A stretch of DNA of 44,626 nt from NCBI GenBank assembly GCA_903903925.1, contig CAIVAU010000114.1, forward strand, positions 1 through 44,626, read 5' to 3'. Source of the stretch: an uncultured cyanobacterium (lineage in GTDB: Bacteria > Cyanobacteriota > Cyanobacteriia > Cyanobacteriales > Nostocaceae). This document shows, one piece after another, positions 17,660-25,815 of the stretch (the first letter of the stretch is position 1; every line of letters starts with the position of its first letter). Both the position numbers and the translations under genes were made by a program. The notes beneath the pieces are model-generated. The model was not told the DNA's origin. It saw only the letters and a list, made by a program, of their open reading frames with translations, and did no database searches.

Positions 17660-17875
17660 ATGAGCAACAAAGAAACTGTTCTCAAACTCATTCACAGCCT
17701 ACCCGCTGAAGTCTCCTTGAGCGAAATCCTCCAAGGCATTGAAAATATTGCCGCCTCAAAAGAAAACCAACCACAAGCTCAAATTACTGCACTACGGACA
17801 TCGGCTGAAGCTGCATCAATTTTGAACCAAGCTTTAGCAGAGCATCAGTCTCGCAAAAATGGTTCAGAAAATTAG
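17660..17875 (+). CDS. Small antitoxin-like protein (71 residues)
   Basis: The protein starts MSNKETVLKLIHSLPAEVSL and continues SEILQGIENIAASKE, then a variable tail. The first 35 residues match the product of 41688-41879 closely (MSDKEAVMKLVKRLPSDVSL). This N-terminal block, with an LP-x-(D/E)VSL turn and an amphipathic helix, is common in small cyanobacterial antitoxin-like proteins. The ATG at 17660 is preferred to an upstream ATG at 17627 because it aligns with the paralogue. It overlaps the downstream protease-like gene by 17 bases, so the two are coupled. Confidence 0.65.
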   Translation: MSNKETVLKLIHSLPAEVSLSEILQGIENIAASKENQPQAQITALRTSAEAASILNQALAEHQSRKNGSEN

Positions 17876-18281
17876 ACTCCCCTTCACTGAAACTGACACA
17901 CGCATGGGGGCAGTTAGTGCCTTTGCTTACATTCCCATCAAGCTAACCCATCATAGTCCTTCCCTTAAGCTTGTTGGCCTACTTGATACCGGGGCTAGCG
18001 TCAACGTTTTGCCCTATGAAGTGGGACTAGAATTAGGACTGACTTGGGAAGCTCAAAACCTAACTATTCCTCTAGGTGGTAACTTAGCTAGCGCTCAAGC
18101 AAAAGCCATCATCCTAAGAGCCCAAATCGCCAACTTTGAGCCAGTCGATCTAGCCTTTGCCTGGACTAGCGATCGCAATGCACCATTAATCCTAGGACAA
18201 ACAAATTTCTTTCAGACGTTCGATGTTTGTTTCTATCGGGCTGAACTAGCGTTTGAAGTCAGCACTCGCCTCCATCCATAA
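17859..18281 (+). CDS. Retropepsin-like aspartic protease
   Basis: A 140-residue single-domain protein with the aspartic-protease motif GLLDTGASVNVLP (Asp43-Thr-Gly-Ala-Ser), preceded by a hydrophobic strand. The second family landmark, a hydrophobic-hydrophobic-Gly near the C-terminus, is seen in APLILGQTNFF (about 110-120). This size and layout fit clan AA retropepsin-like proteins, which act as dimers with one Asp from each chain. Many bacterial members sit beside small antitoxin-like genes, and here it overlaps one by 17 bases. Substrate unknown. Confidence 0.82.
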   Translation: MVQKIRLPFTETDTRMGAVSAFAYIPIKLTHHSPSLKLVGLLDTGASVNVLPYEVGLELGLTWEAQNLTIPLGGNLASAQAKAIILRAQIANFEPVDLAFAWTSDRNAPLILGQTNFFQTFDVCFYRAELAFEVSTRLHP

Positions 18282-18363
18282 GTCCGAAATTAGAGATTTG
18301 AAAAAAGATTTACAAATCCTTCCGATACACTACCCCAAATGCACTGAAAAGTACTGAATTGCT

Positions 18364-18669
18364 ATGATTAAGACAACTCGGCCCTTTACCCCTGATTGGG
18401 TATCTTCCCCTGGTGATGCGATCACTGAATTCTTAGAAGAGCGTGATTGGACACAAGCACAGCTAGCAGAGCGTTTAGGCTATAGCATAAAACATATCAG
18501 CTTACTCATCAATGGCAAGGCACCTCTTAATGAAGAAACAGCCCTGAAGCTAGAACGGGTTTTGGGGAGTACAGCAGCATTCTGGCTCAGATATGAAGCT
18601 CAATATCGCGCCGCTTTAGCACAGATAGAAATCGCGTGTCCATCAGACACGATGCCTGAAATCACTTGA
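18364..18669 (+). CDS. HigA-type XRE regulator, probably C-terminally shortened
   Basis: A 101-residue protein. Residues about 10-80 are an XRE helix-turn-helix of HigA type: DWVSSPGDAITEFLEERDWT, then QAQLAERLGYSIKHISLLIN and LERVLGSTAAFWLRYEAQY. From memory, many close relatives of this exact opening continue for another 250 or more residues with an ImmA/IrrE-like peptidase domain. Here the frame ends after a short unrelated tail, so truncation is likely. No HigB-type toxin lies next to it. It would bind operator DNA as a dimer. Confidence 0.75.
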   Translation: MIKTTRPFTPDWVSSPGDAITEFLEERDWTQAQLAERLGYSIKHISLLINGKAPLNEETALKLERVLGSTAAFWLRYEAQYRAALAQIEIACPSDTMPEIT

Positions 18670-18937
18670 CTACACGCTTCATGACACCACCACCAAAGGA
18701 CGCAGCAACGTTGTACCCGATCTTAAACCCAACGAGTCGGGCATTTGGGTGCTTCTCGCCCAAGTAATCAGCAGCGCGTAAGCCATTTTCATCAACTTTA
18801 TACTCACCTGTCTCGATGTCAATGAGGACCATCTTACCGATATTTTCTGCTACCTCGACTTCCTGGCGGATTCTGCTTTCGTACAGTTGCTTTGCACGTC
18901 GTGCAACCTCTTCACGGCTTAAAAGTATTGCCTGCAT
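18662..18937 (-). CDS. Small conserved cyanobacterial protein, function unknown
   Basis: A 91-residue protein starting MQAILLSREEVARRAKQLYE, with a central IGKMVLIDIETGEYKVDENG strand pair and a C-terminal ARLVGFKIGYNVAASFGGG. From memory this belongs to a small cyanobacterial family often encoded beside retropepsin-like proteases; one is at 17859-18281, though separated here by the HigA-type gene. The ATG at 18937 is chosen because GGGAG is about 8 bases upstream. A longer reading would translate the adjacent STRR array into ESGVRSQ repeats and is unlikely. Its 3' end overlaps the convergent HigA-type gene by 8 bases. Confidence 0.65.
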   Translation of the reverse strand: MQAILLSREEVARRAKQLYESRIRQEVEVAENIGKMVLIDIETGEYKVDENGLRAADYLGEKHPNARLVGFKIGYNVAASFGGGVMKRVVK

Positions 18938-18974
18938 ACATTGACTCCCGATCGCTCCACTACTGTAGCTTCTT

Positions 18975-19075
<101 letters not shown>

Positions 19076-19204
19076 GAAGAATTGCTTAATATTGATCGAG
19101 AAGTGTATGCATCCATCAATATTAAGCGCGTTGGGCACAGGATAGTTCCCAACGATAAAACGCTCTCAAGAGAAGGTAGTTATTACAACTACTGTGACGG
19201 CTAG
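19076..19204 (+). pseudogene. TnpB (IS200/IS605) C-terminal remnant
   Basis: One frame of 42 codons runs from the end of the STRR array to a TAG at 19202. It contains NIDREVYASINIKRVG, which matches the last RuvC-like motif region of TnpB (D-R-x-x-N-A-x-x-N-I), followed by a short tail (REGSYYNYCDG). The upstream 300 or more residues are missing and replaced by the repeat array. A hairpin typical of the element right end follows at 19246-19286. It can no longer produce a functional guide-RNA nuclease. Confidence 0.6.
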
Positions 19205-19245
19205 GACTTCAAAGGAAGAACGGAAGAATTCTTTCTAGAATGTCA

Positions 19246-19286
19246 GAAGCCTACCCTGACTGCAAGCGGCAGTGTGGGTAGCTCAC
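19246..19286 (+). mobile_element. IS200/IS605-type right-end hairpin (remnant)
   Basis: The bases GAAGC, then CTACCCTGACTGC, a short AAGCG loop, GCAGTGTGGGTAG and CTCAC form an imperfect hairpin (two mismatches). This is the usual shape of the right end of single-strand-transposing IS200/IS605 elements and overlaps the region that supplies the omega RNA. It lies 42 bases after the TnpB remnant stop, at the expected place. Confidence 0.55.
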
Positions 19287-19307
19287 CTGTAACTATCGAG
19301 CCTAAGC

Positions 19308-19703
19308 CTAAATGAGGGAATCAGACTCCTCACTTTTGCTGCTGTCAAGCTGAATCAAGTGAATGTGCTTGTAACCTAACTTGATCTCAAATTCGTCTCC
19401 TGGTTTTAATCCCATTAATGCAGTGTAAGCGCTGCCGATGACAATTTGACCATTTTGATGGACAGATGTCCGATAAGCTGCTACTTTGCCTCGTCTTTCT
19501 TTAGTGGACTCTGGCTCTAGCGCAACACCTTTGGCTGCTAACACTGCATTGTAAAACTCTGCTAAATTAGCGCGGGTCTCCCCCTCCTTCGTCACCGAGT
19601 AATAACCACTATCTTTAGCAAGTTCTCGCTTAGATAAATGACTGGTCTTAATCTTTTGGAGGAGTGCTTTTCCTGTTAACGGAGCGGTTGCAGTTTCTGC
19701 CAT
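19308..19703 (-). CDS. AbrB-family transcriptional regulator (cyAbrB)
   Basis: A 131-residue protein starting MAETATAPLTGKALLQKIK. It has the cyanobacterial cyAbrB layout: N-terminal TGKALLQK helix, LSKRELAKDSGYYSVTKEG, LAEFYNAVLAAKGVALE, then the C-terminal DNA-binding swapped-hairpin part SVHQNGQIVIGSAYTALMGL and KPGDEFEIKLGYKHIHL. These proteins are global regulators of carbon/nitrogen balance and cell differentiation. The ATG at 19703 has AGG 6 bases upstream; a TTG seven codons earlier is less likely. It is transcribed alone. Confidence 0.88.
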   Translation of the reverse strand: MAETATAPLTGKALLQKIKTSHLSKRELAKDSGYYSVTKEGETRANLAEFYNAVLAAKGVALEPESTKERRGKVAAYRTSVHQNGQIVIGSAYTALMGLKPGDEFEIKLGYKHIHLIQLDSSKSEESDSLI

Positions 19704-19914
19704 TTTTAACCTATTCAACTTCAATGTTTGCTCATCTACTTAAACCATTATAGTTTTCAGTTGAGTCTAATGAGTGACAATACTGCTCGGTTTAGCTATT
19801 TTCAACTGTGAGAAATTGTTAATTCTCACAGAAGTGGCGGAGAGCTTGAATTACGAACAGGTGAAAAATAATGAATTCTTTTTTTCATCAAGAATGGGGA
19901 TGATCTGATTGGAG

Positions 19915-20775
19915 CTAAGCGACGGTCAGTTTTTTGCTGAATGTATAGCATCCAGGTTTATTATCTAGACGCTGCCAGCGTCCCAATTTGTATCCTCGAG
20001 ACAATTCTTTGGTGACCCGATCTTTGGCGACTCGGAGGAGATTTTCGTCTAACTCACCATAAATTGCACGGACAACGTTATCATTGTGAAAAACAACTTC
20101 AGGATTTGCTTGCAGGACGGTGAGAATCGCATCTCCTAATCTCATCCCGTTTAGGCTGGGAACGAAAGGTATGTGAACTGGACGAGGATGGTGCAAGAAG
20201 CGCTGGTTTTTGGTGGGACTCGGATCCTTTGATTTTGTTGTTTTTGAGACTTTCGATGATTTTGGTGTAATGTCTTGACCTGCTTTTTGTTGAGTCTTGA
20301 AATTAGAAACAGCTTTGTGTGAGATCTGACTGTTTGAGTTGTCTGTCTCTGTGACATTTAATACTTCAGAAGCAGAGAAGTCAACATTTTCAATTGCCGG
20401 AGTTTGTGCTAAGGGAGCCGATGCCGTTTCTTCTTGTATAGCAGGTGATGAATCTTGTTCAATCTCTGCTACCGTCAAAGTCTCCCTAGGCGGTTTAAAT
20501 TCGCTTTGGCTCAACTGGGGAAAATCTTTCGTTGTTAAAGCCTGACGAGAAGTAGTCTCTATACCAGATTGTGGCAGTCCTTTAGCACTCTGGCTTAACT
20601 GATTTGGCTCCACGTTTAGTGGGAAGCCGGAAGTAGTGGAGTTGAGGACGGACTCCGATCCTAATCCCTGAAGTAAAGAGTTAATGTGTTCGAGCTGATA
20701 ATGAGCAGAGTCGATTACCTTCTGATAAAACTCTCGAGCTTCGTTAAGACAGTCAGTTAATTTATCTATATCCAT
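19915..20775 (-). CDS. Hypothetical protein with conserved C-terminal winged-helix-like domain
   Basis: A 286-residue protein in three parts. Residues 1-40 form a helix that could be a coiled coil (DKLTDCLNEAREFYQKVIDS). About 45-200 is a low-complexity Ser/Thr/Gln/Lys-rich linker. About 205-286 is a folded domain with MRLGDAILTVLQANPEVVFH, VVRAIYGELDENLLRVAKDR, and ELSRGYKLGRWQRL ending in GCYTF, the pattern of a winged helix. I have no named family. It is divergent from the Hsp70-like operon, sharing 207 bases of AT-rich promoter DNA, so it might regulate that operon. Confidence 0.6.
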   Translation of the reverse strand: MDIDKLTDCLNEAREFYQKVIDSAHYQLEHINSLLQGLGSESVLNSTTSGFPLNVEPNQLSQSAKGLPQSGIETTSRQALTTKDFPQLSQSEFKPPRETLTVAEIEQDSSPAIQEETASAPLAQTPAIENVDFSASEVLNVTETDNSNSQISHKAVSNFKTQQKAGQDITPKSSKVSKTTKSKDPSPTKNQRFLHHPRPVHIPFVPSLNGMRLGDAILTVLQANPEVVFHNDNVVRAIYGELDENLLRVAKDRVTKELSRGYKLGRWQRLDNKPGCYTFSKKLTVA

Positions 20776-20982
20776 GAAGTATCACCTGACGAAAAGTCAT
20801 ATTATTGTATCTAGAAATTTTCCATTCTCCCTTTTGGAAAAGTCATTTCGTTACATAATAACGTTTTTCATCCGTAATTCAATATAGATATTACAAAAAA
20901 AGAAAAATGATTTAAGGCTGCTGTATCTATCTGTCAGTAGGCGGTTATACCATAGAAATGAGATGTCTTAAAATTTTTTCGG

Positions 20983-22086
20983 ATGAAAACACTTGTATTT
21001 CATTACCAAGGAATCAAAGGAAGGCTCAAGTCTCAACTAGAAGCTGTAGAGACAACTGAGCAAGTAGTCCAGATAGTTCAAGATGAGATTAACAAGCTGG
21101 CAGACTTCAATAGCGATTATATTGGGGGATTAACCCCACCACAGGCACGCCTTGCCATAGTAATGTTAAAGGAACTCAATCAATACACTAACATATTGAT
21201 CTTAGTCAAACTGCAAGATTCTACCCCAAACGCGCCAGCAACATCTAACAGTGATGCCAACTCACACTTGGGAAGCAATATTGACTTGACTGAGTTAGCC
21301 TCTAATACTTTATCGCCTTTTACAAAAATTTTTCAGATCGACAAAAATCTACAAGTCTTAACATCACCTAATTATTACAAGCAGGCATTATTACAACAAG
21401 TGCAGCAAAATCGCGAGGTTACTACCAGTATAATTGCTAGTGGTATAGTGGGAACACTGGCTGGAGGTTATTTATGGGGGTTAATAGGAGCAATAACGGG
21501 AGGAGTGATCGGGAAAATAGTTCAGTCAAAGAAGTCTCCTGAGGACAAAAATATCGCCTCCCTGCCAGAGCCTCGCAAAAATGAGGTTAAAATAGGTATA
21601 GATATTGATAGATTACTTGACTATCTCTATCAAGCTTTTCAATCAATTGACATGACTGTTTCTGCCTATGGGGTAAAAGAGGAGAAAGCATCATTACCTG
21701 GTCTGGAAAATAATCTAGACCTTTTGGAGTACCTGCAAGACTTGATGGCGGATGCACTCGATGAACAAACTCAACTTCCAATGACTGTGCGTAGACGCAT
21801 TTCTCAGGCGACAACAATTTTGAGACACTACGGGATACAAGCACGAGTTTATCAACCTAGTGAGGAACAGCTTTTGGGAATAGAAGCGGAGTCAATGTTC
21901 TACTTTGAGCCGAGTCTTGATCCTGAAATCACAGATTACATTACCCTAAAGCACGCTTTTGTTAAAGATGATCAGGTACTCTTGCCAGGTTATGTCATTG
22001 AGCCTACATCATCTCTTGATACCTGTACGGACAAGGTTACCCCACCTCTACCCATTACCCCCAATCTCGACTCCCCACATCAATAA
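20983..22086 (+). CDS. Glycine-zipper membrane protein, partner of the Hsp70-like ATPase
   Basis: A 367-residue protein. The N-terminal third is helical (ETTEQVVQIVQDEINKLADF). Residues about 146-176 hold a glycine zipper, IIASGIVGTLAGGYLWG and LIGAITGGVIGKIV, that probably inserts in the membrane. The C-terminal half is soluble and ends with MFYFEPSLDPEITDYITLKH and LLPGYVIEP. That last block and the helical part before it remind me weakly of co-chaperone (GrpE-like) partners, which I cannot confirm. The stop and the next ATG share one base (TAATG), so the two are coupled. Confidence 0.65.
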   Translation: MKTLVFHYQGIKGRLKSQLEAVETTEQVVQIVQDEINKLADFNSDYIGGLTPPQARLAIVMLKELNQYTNILILVKLQDSTPNAPATSNSDANSHLGSNIDLTELASNTLSPFTKIFQIDKNLQVLTSPNYYKQALLQQVQQNREVTTSIIASGIVGTLAGGYLWGLIGAITGGVIGKIVQSKKSPEDKNIASLPEPRKNEVKIGIDIDRLLDYLYQAFQSIDMTVSAYGVKEEKASLPGLENNLDLLEYLQDLMADALDEQTQLPMTVRRRISQATTILRHYGIQARVYQPSEEQLLGIEAESMFYFEPSLDPEITDYITLKHAFVKDDQVLLPGYVIEPTSSLDTCTDKVTPPLPITPNLDSPHQ

Positions 22087-24047
22087 TGCAAGATTATCAC
22101 GATATAAAAATAATTGGATTTGATTTAGGACACGGAGAAACGTCTCTTACCTGGGTGCGAGTAGATAATCAAGAGAGTCCTCCTCAAAATCTACTCATTA
22201 ATAATAGAAAAAGCCAAACTACCGCTATTGCCTATCATCCTAACAGAGGAATTATCATTGGGGAAATGGCTTATCTGCTACCCGATGTAACGCTCTTTGA
22301 AATTGCGTTTAAAACTAGGTATTTTAATCAGATTGTATACCAAAAAAATATCAAGGAATTTGTAAATGCAATCTACAAACATTTGATTGATACTAACCAA
22401 ATTAACTTAGGAGATTGCAACTATTTTTTCATAGGTTGTCCATCGGGATGGTGGCAAGAAGAGATCGAAAGTTACAAACAACTGCTCTCTGAAGATTGCT
22501 TGCCAAATGCGATCATAGTCAAAGAGTCACGCGCTGCTTTAATGCACGCGAAAGAAAGTGGCATATTCACTATAGAAGAATTACAAAAATCTGTGCTGGT
22601 TATTGACATTGGTTCGTCTACCACAGATTATACCCTTGTTAAGGGTATGTCTGATACCCCAGTAGATTTCGGACACGACTTGGGTGCATCCCTAATTGAC
22701 AAAGAAATTCTCAAGCAAACCTTTGAATGTCATAGACAATATAGGGAGGGACGCGAAGAAATTTTACGACTAGGAGAACTTCTTAGAGATGATGAAATTT
22801 TGCAACTAGAAGAAATTTTGCAGTTAGAAAAAATTTGGGAGCAAAACCCGTTATACAAAAATCGCTGTGAACTCCGATGCCGTAAGGCAAAAGAAGAGTA
22901 TTTTACCTATCATGATTCTTATGAAGATAGTCTAGTTAATGTTGGGAGTGAAGATATTCAAAGAAAATTTAAATTTTTGCCTCTGGTCAATGGCAAAATT
23001 ATGAATGCAATTCTCAGCCAACCTGTTCCAGAACTAGGCAACAAAAGTTGGCGTGATGCTTTTGGTGACCAGTTGCAGGCGATCAAACAGAAATTGGCTC
23101 AACAAGATATTCAACCCAGTTCTATTCTCCTCACTGGGAGTGCTTCCAAGATGTGGTTTGTTCCGGAAATATGTCAAGAGGTATTTCCCGATTTGCCTTG
23201 CAAAAGAGATGGGGAACCTGAATTTTCTATTGCCAGAGGACTAGCACGTTGGGGTCGAGTCTACATTCGCACAGCCTGGTTTATGGAAGAAATTAGTCAA
23301 TTTCTTGACCGAGAACTGACAGATATTGTTGGAAATCACATACCCGAATTTTTAGAGAAATTGGCAGCAGAACTGGCAAATGGTTTGGTAGATGAGGTGA
23401 TTAGGAAACAAGTACAATCCTGGCGAAATGGAAACATCATAAAGCTTTCAGATTTGGAGTCAGAAATAGGGGAGAAAGCCAAAGCTTGGCTGACAGGAAG
23501 CGATGCCAATTATAAAATGACTACGTGTCTGGTTGAGTGGCTGTCAAAAGTTCAGCAAGAGGTGAAGGAAAGAACAGATTCAATCTGTAAGAAGTATGGG
23601 TTACCACTCGGCACATTTGGCGGTAAAACAATTGAACTGGGTGATCATACAGGAAAGGTTCCTACATCCATATCGTTAGAAGATTTTACGGGACTTTCTA
23701 TATTTGTTGGACACCTTGTTGGTTTAATCGTAGGCGTTGTTCTAGCAGGATTATTCCATATTCTGCTTTTTGCTGGAATAATTGCACCTATTCTTGGGGT
23801 AATAGCCTACTTTTTAGGTGGGTCGTTGGTGAAGGATACAGATATCCCTATCTGGATACGCAAATTAGTGCCCGATCAGAAAATTGATGAACTAGCTTAT
23901 CAGAAGAAACCAGAGTTGCAGCAAAAAATCCAGGAGACTTTAACCAAAGATCCAACAATAGCTATCAAGCTGGCAAAATCTATGAGTGAGTGGCTGAAGG
24001 AAACTGTGCAAGAACAAGCGGATAAGGCTAGGTTGTTGATTGCATAG
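22086..24047 (+). CDS. Membrane-anchored Hsp70/actin-like ATPase
   Basis: A 653-residue protein. Actin-like ATPase motifs are in order: phosphate-1 IIGFDLGHGETSLTWV (about 8-23), phosphate-2 VLVIDIGSSTTDYTLVKG (about 174-191), DFGHDLGASLIDKEIL and the adenosine-site SSILLTGSASKMWFVPE (about 345-361). Unlike DnaK there is no substrate-binding domain. After a helical region, about 538-582 has two hydrophobic spans (LVGLIVGVVLAGLFHILLF, IIAPILGVIAYFLGGSLV) and then a soluble helical tail. A charged insert (EEILRLGELLRDDEILQLEE, about 220-240) lies inside the ATPase. It probably works as a membrane-bound nucleotide switch with the preceding gene product. Function unknown. Confidence 0.75.
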   Translation: MQDYHDIKIIGFDLGHGETSLTWVRVDNQESPPQNLLINNRKSQTTAIAYHPNRGIIIGEMAYLLPDVTLFEIAFKTRYFNQIVYQKNIKEFVNAIYKHLIDTNQINLGDCNYFFIGCPSGWWQEEIESYKQLLSEDCLPNAIIVKESRAALMHAKESGIFTIEELQKSVLVIDIGSSTTDYTLVKGMSDTPVDFGHDLGASLIDKEILKQTFECHRQYREGREEILRLGELLRDDEILQLEEILQLEKIWEQNPLYKNRCELRCRKAKEEYFTYHDSYEDSLVNVGSEDIQRKFKFLPLVNGKIMNAILSQPVPELGNKSWRDAFGDQLQAIKQKLAQQDIQPSSILLTGSASKMWFVPEICQEVFPDLPCKRDGEPEFSIARGLARWGRVYIRTAWFMEEISQFLDRELTDIVGNHIPEFLEKLAAELANGLVDEVIRKQVQSWRNGNIIKLSDLESEIGEKAKAWLTGSDANYKMTTCLVEWLSKVQQEVKERTDSICKKYGLPLGTFGGKTIELGDHTGKVPTSISLEDFTGLSIFVGHLVGLIVGVVLAGLFHILLFAGIIAPILGVIAYFLGGSLVKDTDIPIWIRKLVPDQKIDELAYQKKPELQQKIQETLTKDPTIAIKLAKSMSEWLKETVQEQADKARLLIA

Positions 24048-24106
24048 GATGAGTTGTTTTCCACAACAGCTATCTTCATGGACATACCATTATGTTGAAA
24101 ATTCCA

Positions 24107-24547
24107 TCAACGATAAAGAACTCCCTTTTCTGGATCGATGGGAAGCCCAGTCATAGCATCAGTACAATGGCATATTTCCATCTCTTCAGCCGTCACGCGG
24201 TGGTATTGAAAATTATTGCTTGAAACTACTAGAGTATAACCACGCACTTCTTTGTACGGTATCCTAATACACTGACCATCGTCATTGATTTGTTCGTAGG
24301 ATAAAGGCAAAAACGTCCGCAACGTCAGTCCGTAACGTCCTGGACAAACAAGTTTCTCTCCCATTAAGTTTTTGTGACCAGGTTCGTATCCCCAGGTAAC
24401 ATTACCACTTTCGTTTTTGCGAATGTCAATTTTAAATTGCATGCGATCAGAAACAATCGTCAAGATGCCGCTATTGCCTAGATGAACATGAGATTCTATT
24501 TCTGCAAATAATGCCTTCAATTCACTTGGATATCGACGTGCCACCAT
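24107..24547 (-). CDS. Hypothetical protein (146 residues)
   Basis: I do not recognise this protein. It is soluble, beta-rich by composition, with LGNSGILTIVSDRMQFKIDI, GRYGLTLRTFLPLSYEQIND and a C-terminal EEMEICHCTDAMTGLPIDP containing two Cys and a His that could bind metal. The start at 24547 has AGGA about 6 bases upstream, which supports translation. It is convergent to the Hsp70-like operon and ends 59 bases from it. Confidence 0.6.
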   Translation of the reverse strand: MVARRYPSELKALFAEIESHVHLGNSGILTIVSDRMQFKIDIRKNESGNVTWGYEPGHKNLMGEKLVCPGRYGLTLRTFLPLSYEQINDDGQCIRIPYKEVRGYTLVVSSNNFQYHRVTAEEMEICHCTDAMTGLPIDPEKGVLYR

Positions 24548-25584
24548 AATAATCCTTTTTTTGGTTGTTTTTGTGGTTTTGACAAATTATATTATCGTCA
24601 CCCGGAAGGCGCGAGAAACACGGTGTCATTTTGTTACAATTCTACCGCTCAAGCCGTGGGTCTCTACTCCCTACTTCTCCCACACCCCCCCACAGAGGTA
24701 GCTGAAACAATGAAAAAAATTAAAAATAAATTAAAAATTTTGGCTTGTCTACCTCTGGAAAGAGGTTAAATGATTTAGAATTCAAGAAAATATAAATTGA
24801 AAGACTAATAAGATTTGGTAATTTGAGTGTTAAATCTGGCATACTGGAAACTGATTAGATCCATTCATTGCTCAAATTATGAAGCCCAAGTTGTTACTTC
24901 ATCTAATTACTCAAGTTGGAGTTACCTATGTTACAAGGTTGTCAGCAATTCTTCAGGAGGATGTTAAATTTGCAATGGCAGAATAGCGCTAGTCTTGTAA
25001 ACTTAATAAAATCAATCTCATTCAAAAAAAATTAAGTTAGCAATTCTATTTGACAAACGTACCTCTGTACCTTTGACAACTCTTTAAATACATCAATCTA
25101 TAGTCTTAGTTTTTGAATGTTTACTAGAAAATAGCACCACTCGCCTTCTATCAGGCTGATGACCATCAGTGACTTTGGTTGATAGAGATTTGTTTGAAGC
25201 GCAAGCATTCTTCTGAACACTTGCGCATGGGACTAGCCTCTCATCCCTGGTCTAAAACTTTATATACTGTATGTAAACACGTGTAATACTGAGATTAGGG
25301 GTAATTGAAGTTATGCGTACCGTAACTCCATGAAAGGACGCTAGGATACCAGTTTTCTGCGAAGGAACAATAAACTGAGTAGATTTGCCACACTGCAATT
25401 GTAAGTACATCAGGATTTTTACGGGGAATCGATTCCTTTGTAGGTAAAAGTTTTCAGAAACTTCACAAAAAATTATCACTAACGAAACTCAGAAATTGTA
25501 CGGAACAGATATAAATATTGTTGGATGAATTAATAAAATCTTAACTTGATGATTTGGGCTTTGCTACTTTAAAGAGGTGAACTT
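24548..25584. other. Gene-free region, AT-rich
   Basis: About one kilobase without a credible gene. It contains a C-rich stretch (near 24665-24695), a 7-bp hairpin GCGCAAG/CTTGCGC with a 14-base loop (25199-25226), and only short ORFs. One 35-codon frame at 24928-25035 has no ribosome site. A 75-codon minus-strand ORF (25252-25479) has no protein-like features. It may hold promoters for the exported-protein genes that follow. Confidence 0.6.
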
Positions 25585-25707
25585 ATGCGTCAGCACATTA
25601 GACAAAGATTATTTAGATTGTTGTGTCTTTCCCTGTTAGTACAAATGATGAATCAGGCATTAGAGGTGAAGACGGTATCCGTAAATACGCTCATCCTAGC
25701 AAGTTAA
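25585..25707 (+). CDS. Possible 40-residue small membrane or leader peptide
   Basis: A short frame from ATG 25585 to TAA 25707. AGAGGTGA lies about 5-12 bases upstream, one of the better ribosome sites in the window. The peptide has a basic start (MRQHIRQRLFRLL), a short hydrophobic stretch (LCLSLLVQMM) and a polar tail. It could be a small membrane peptide, a leader, or a worn signal peptide of a lost exported protein. It precedes the repeat-protein gene by 108 bases on the same strand. Confidence 0.3.
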   Translation: MRQHIRQRLFRLLCLSLLVQMMNQALEVKTVSVNTLILAS

Positions 25708-25815
25708 GGATTCACAAGTTCACTCATACTGGCAAGAAAATCGACCACTTTGTCAAACATGACTCACACACAAGCCCAATTAAATGACCCATAACTTAGC
25801 AAATGTAATAAACGT

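Noticed and set aside
24928..25035. 35-codon ORF with an internal AGGAGG
   Set aside because: The AGGAGG lies inside the ORF directly against a second ATG, leaving no workable spacing, and the peptide has no distinctive features.
25252..25479. 75-codon minus-strand ORF
   Set aside because: No ribosome site, no recognisable domain and a composition expected of noncoding AT-rich DNA.
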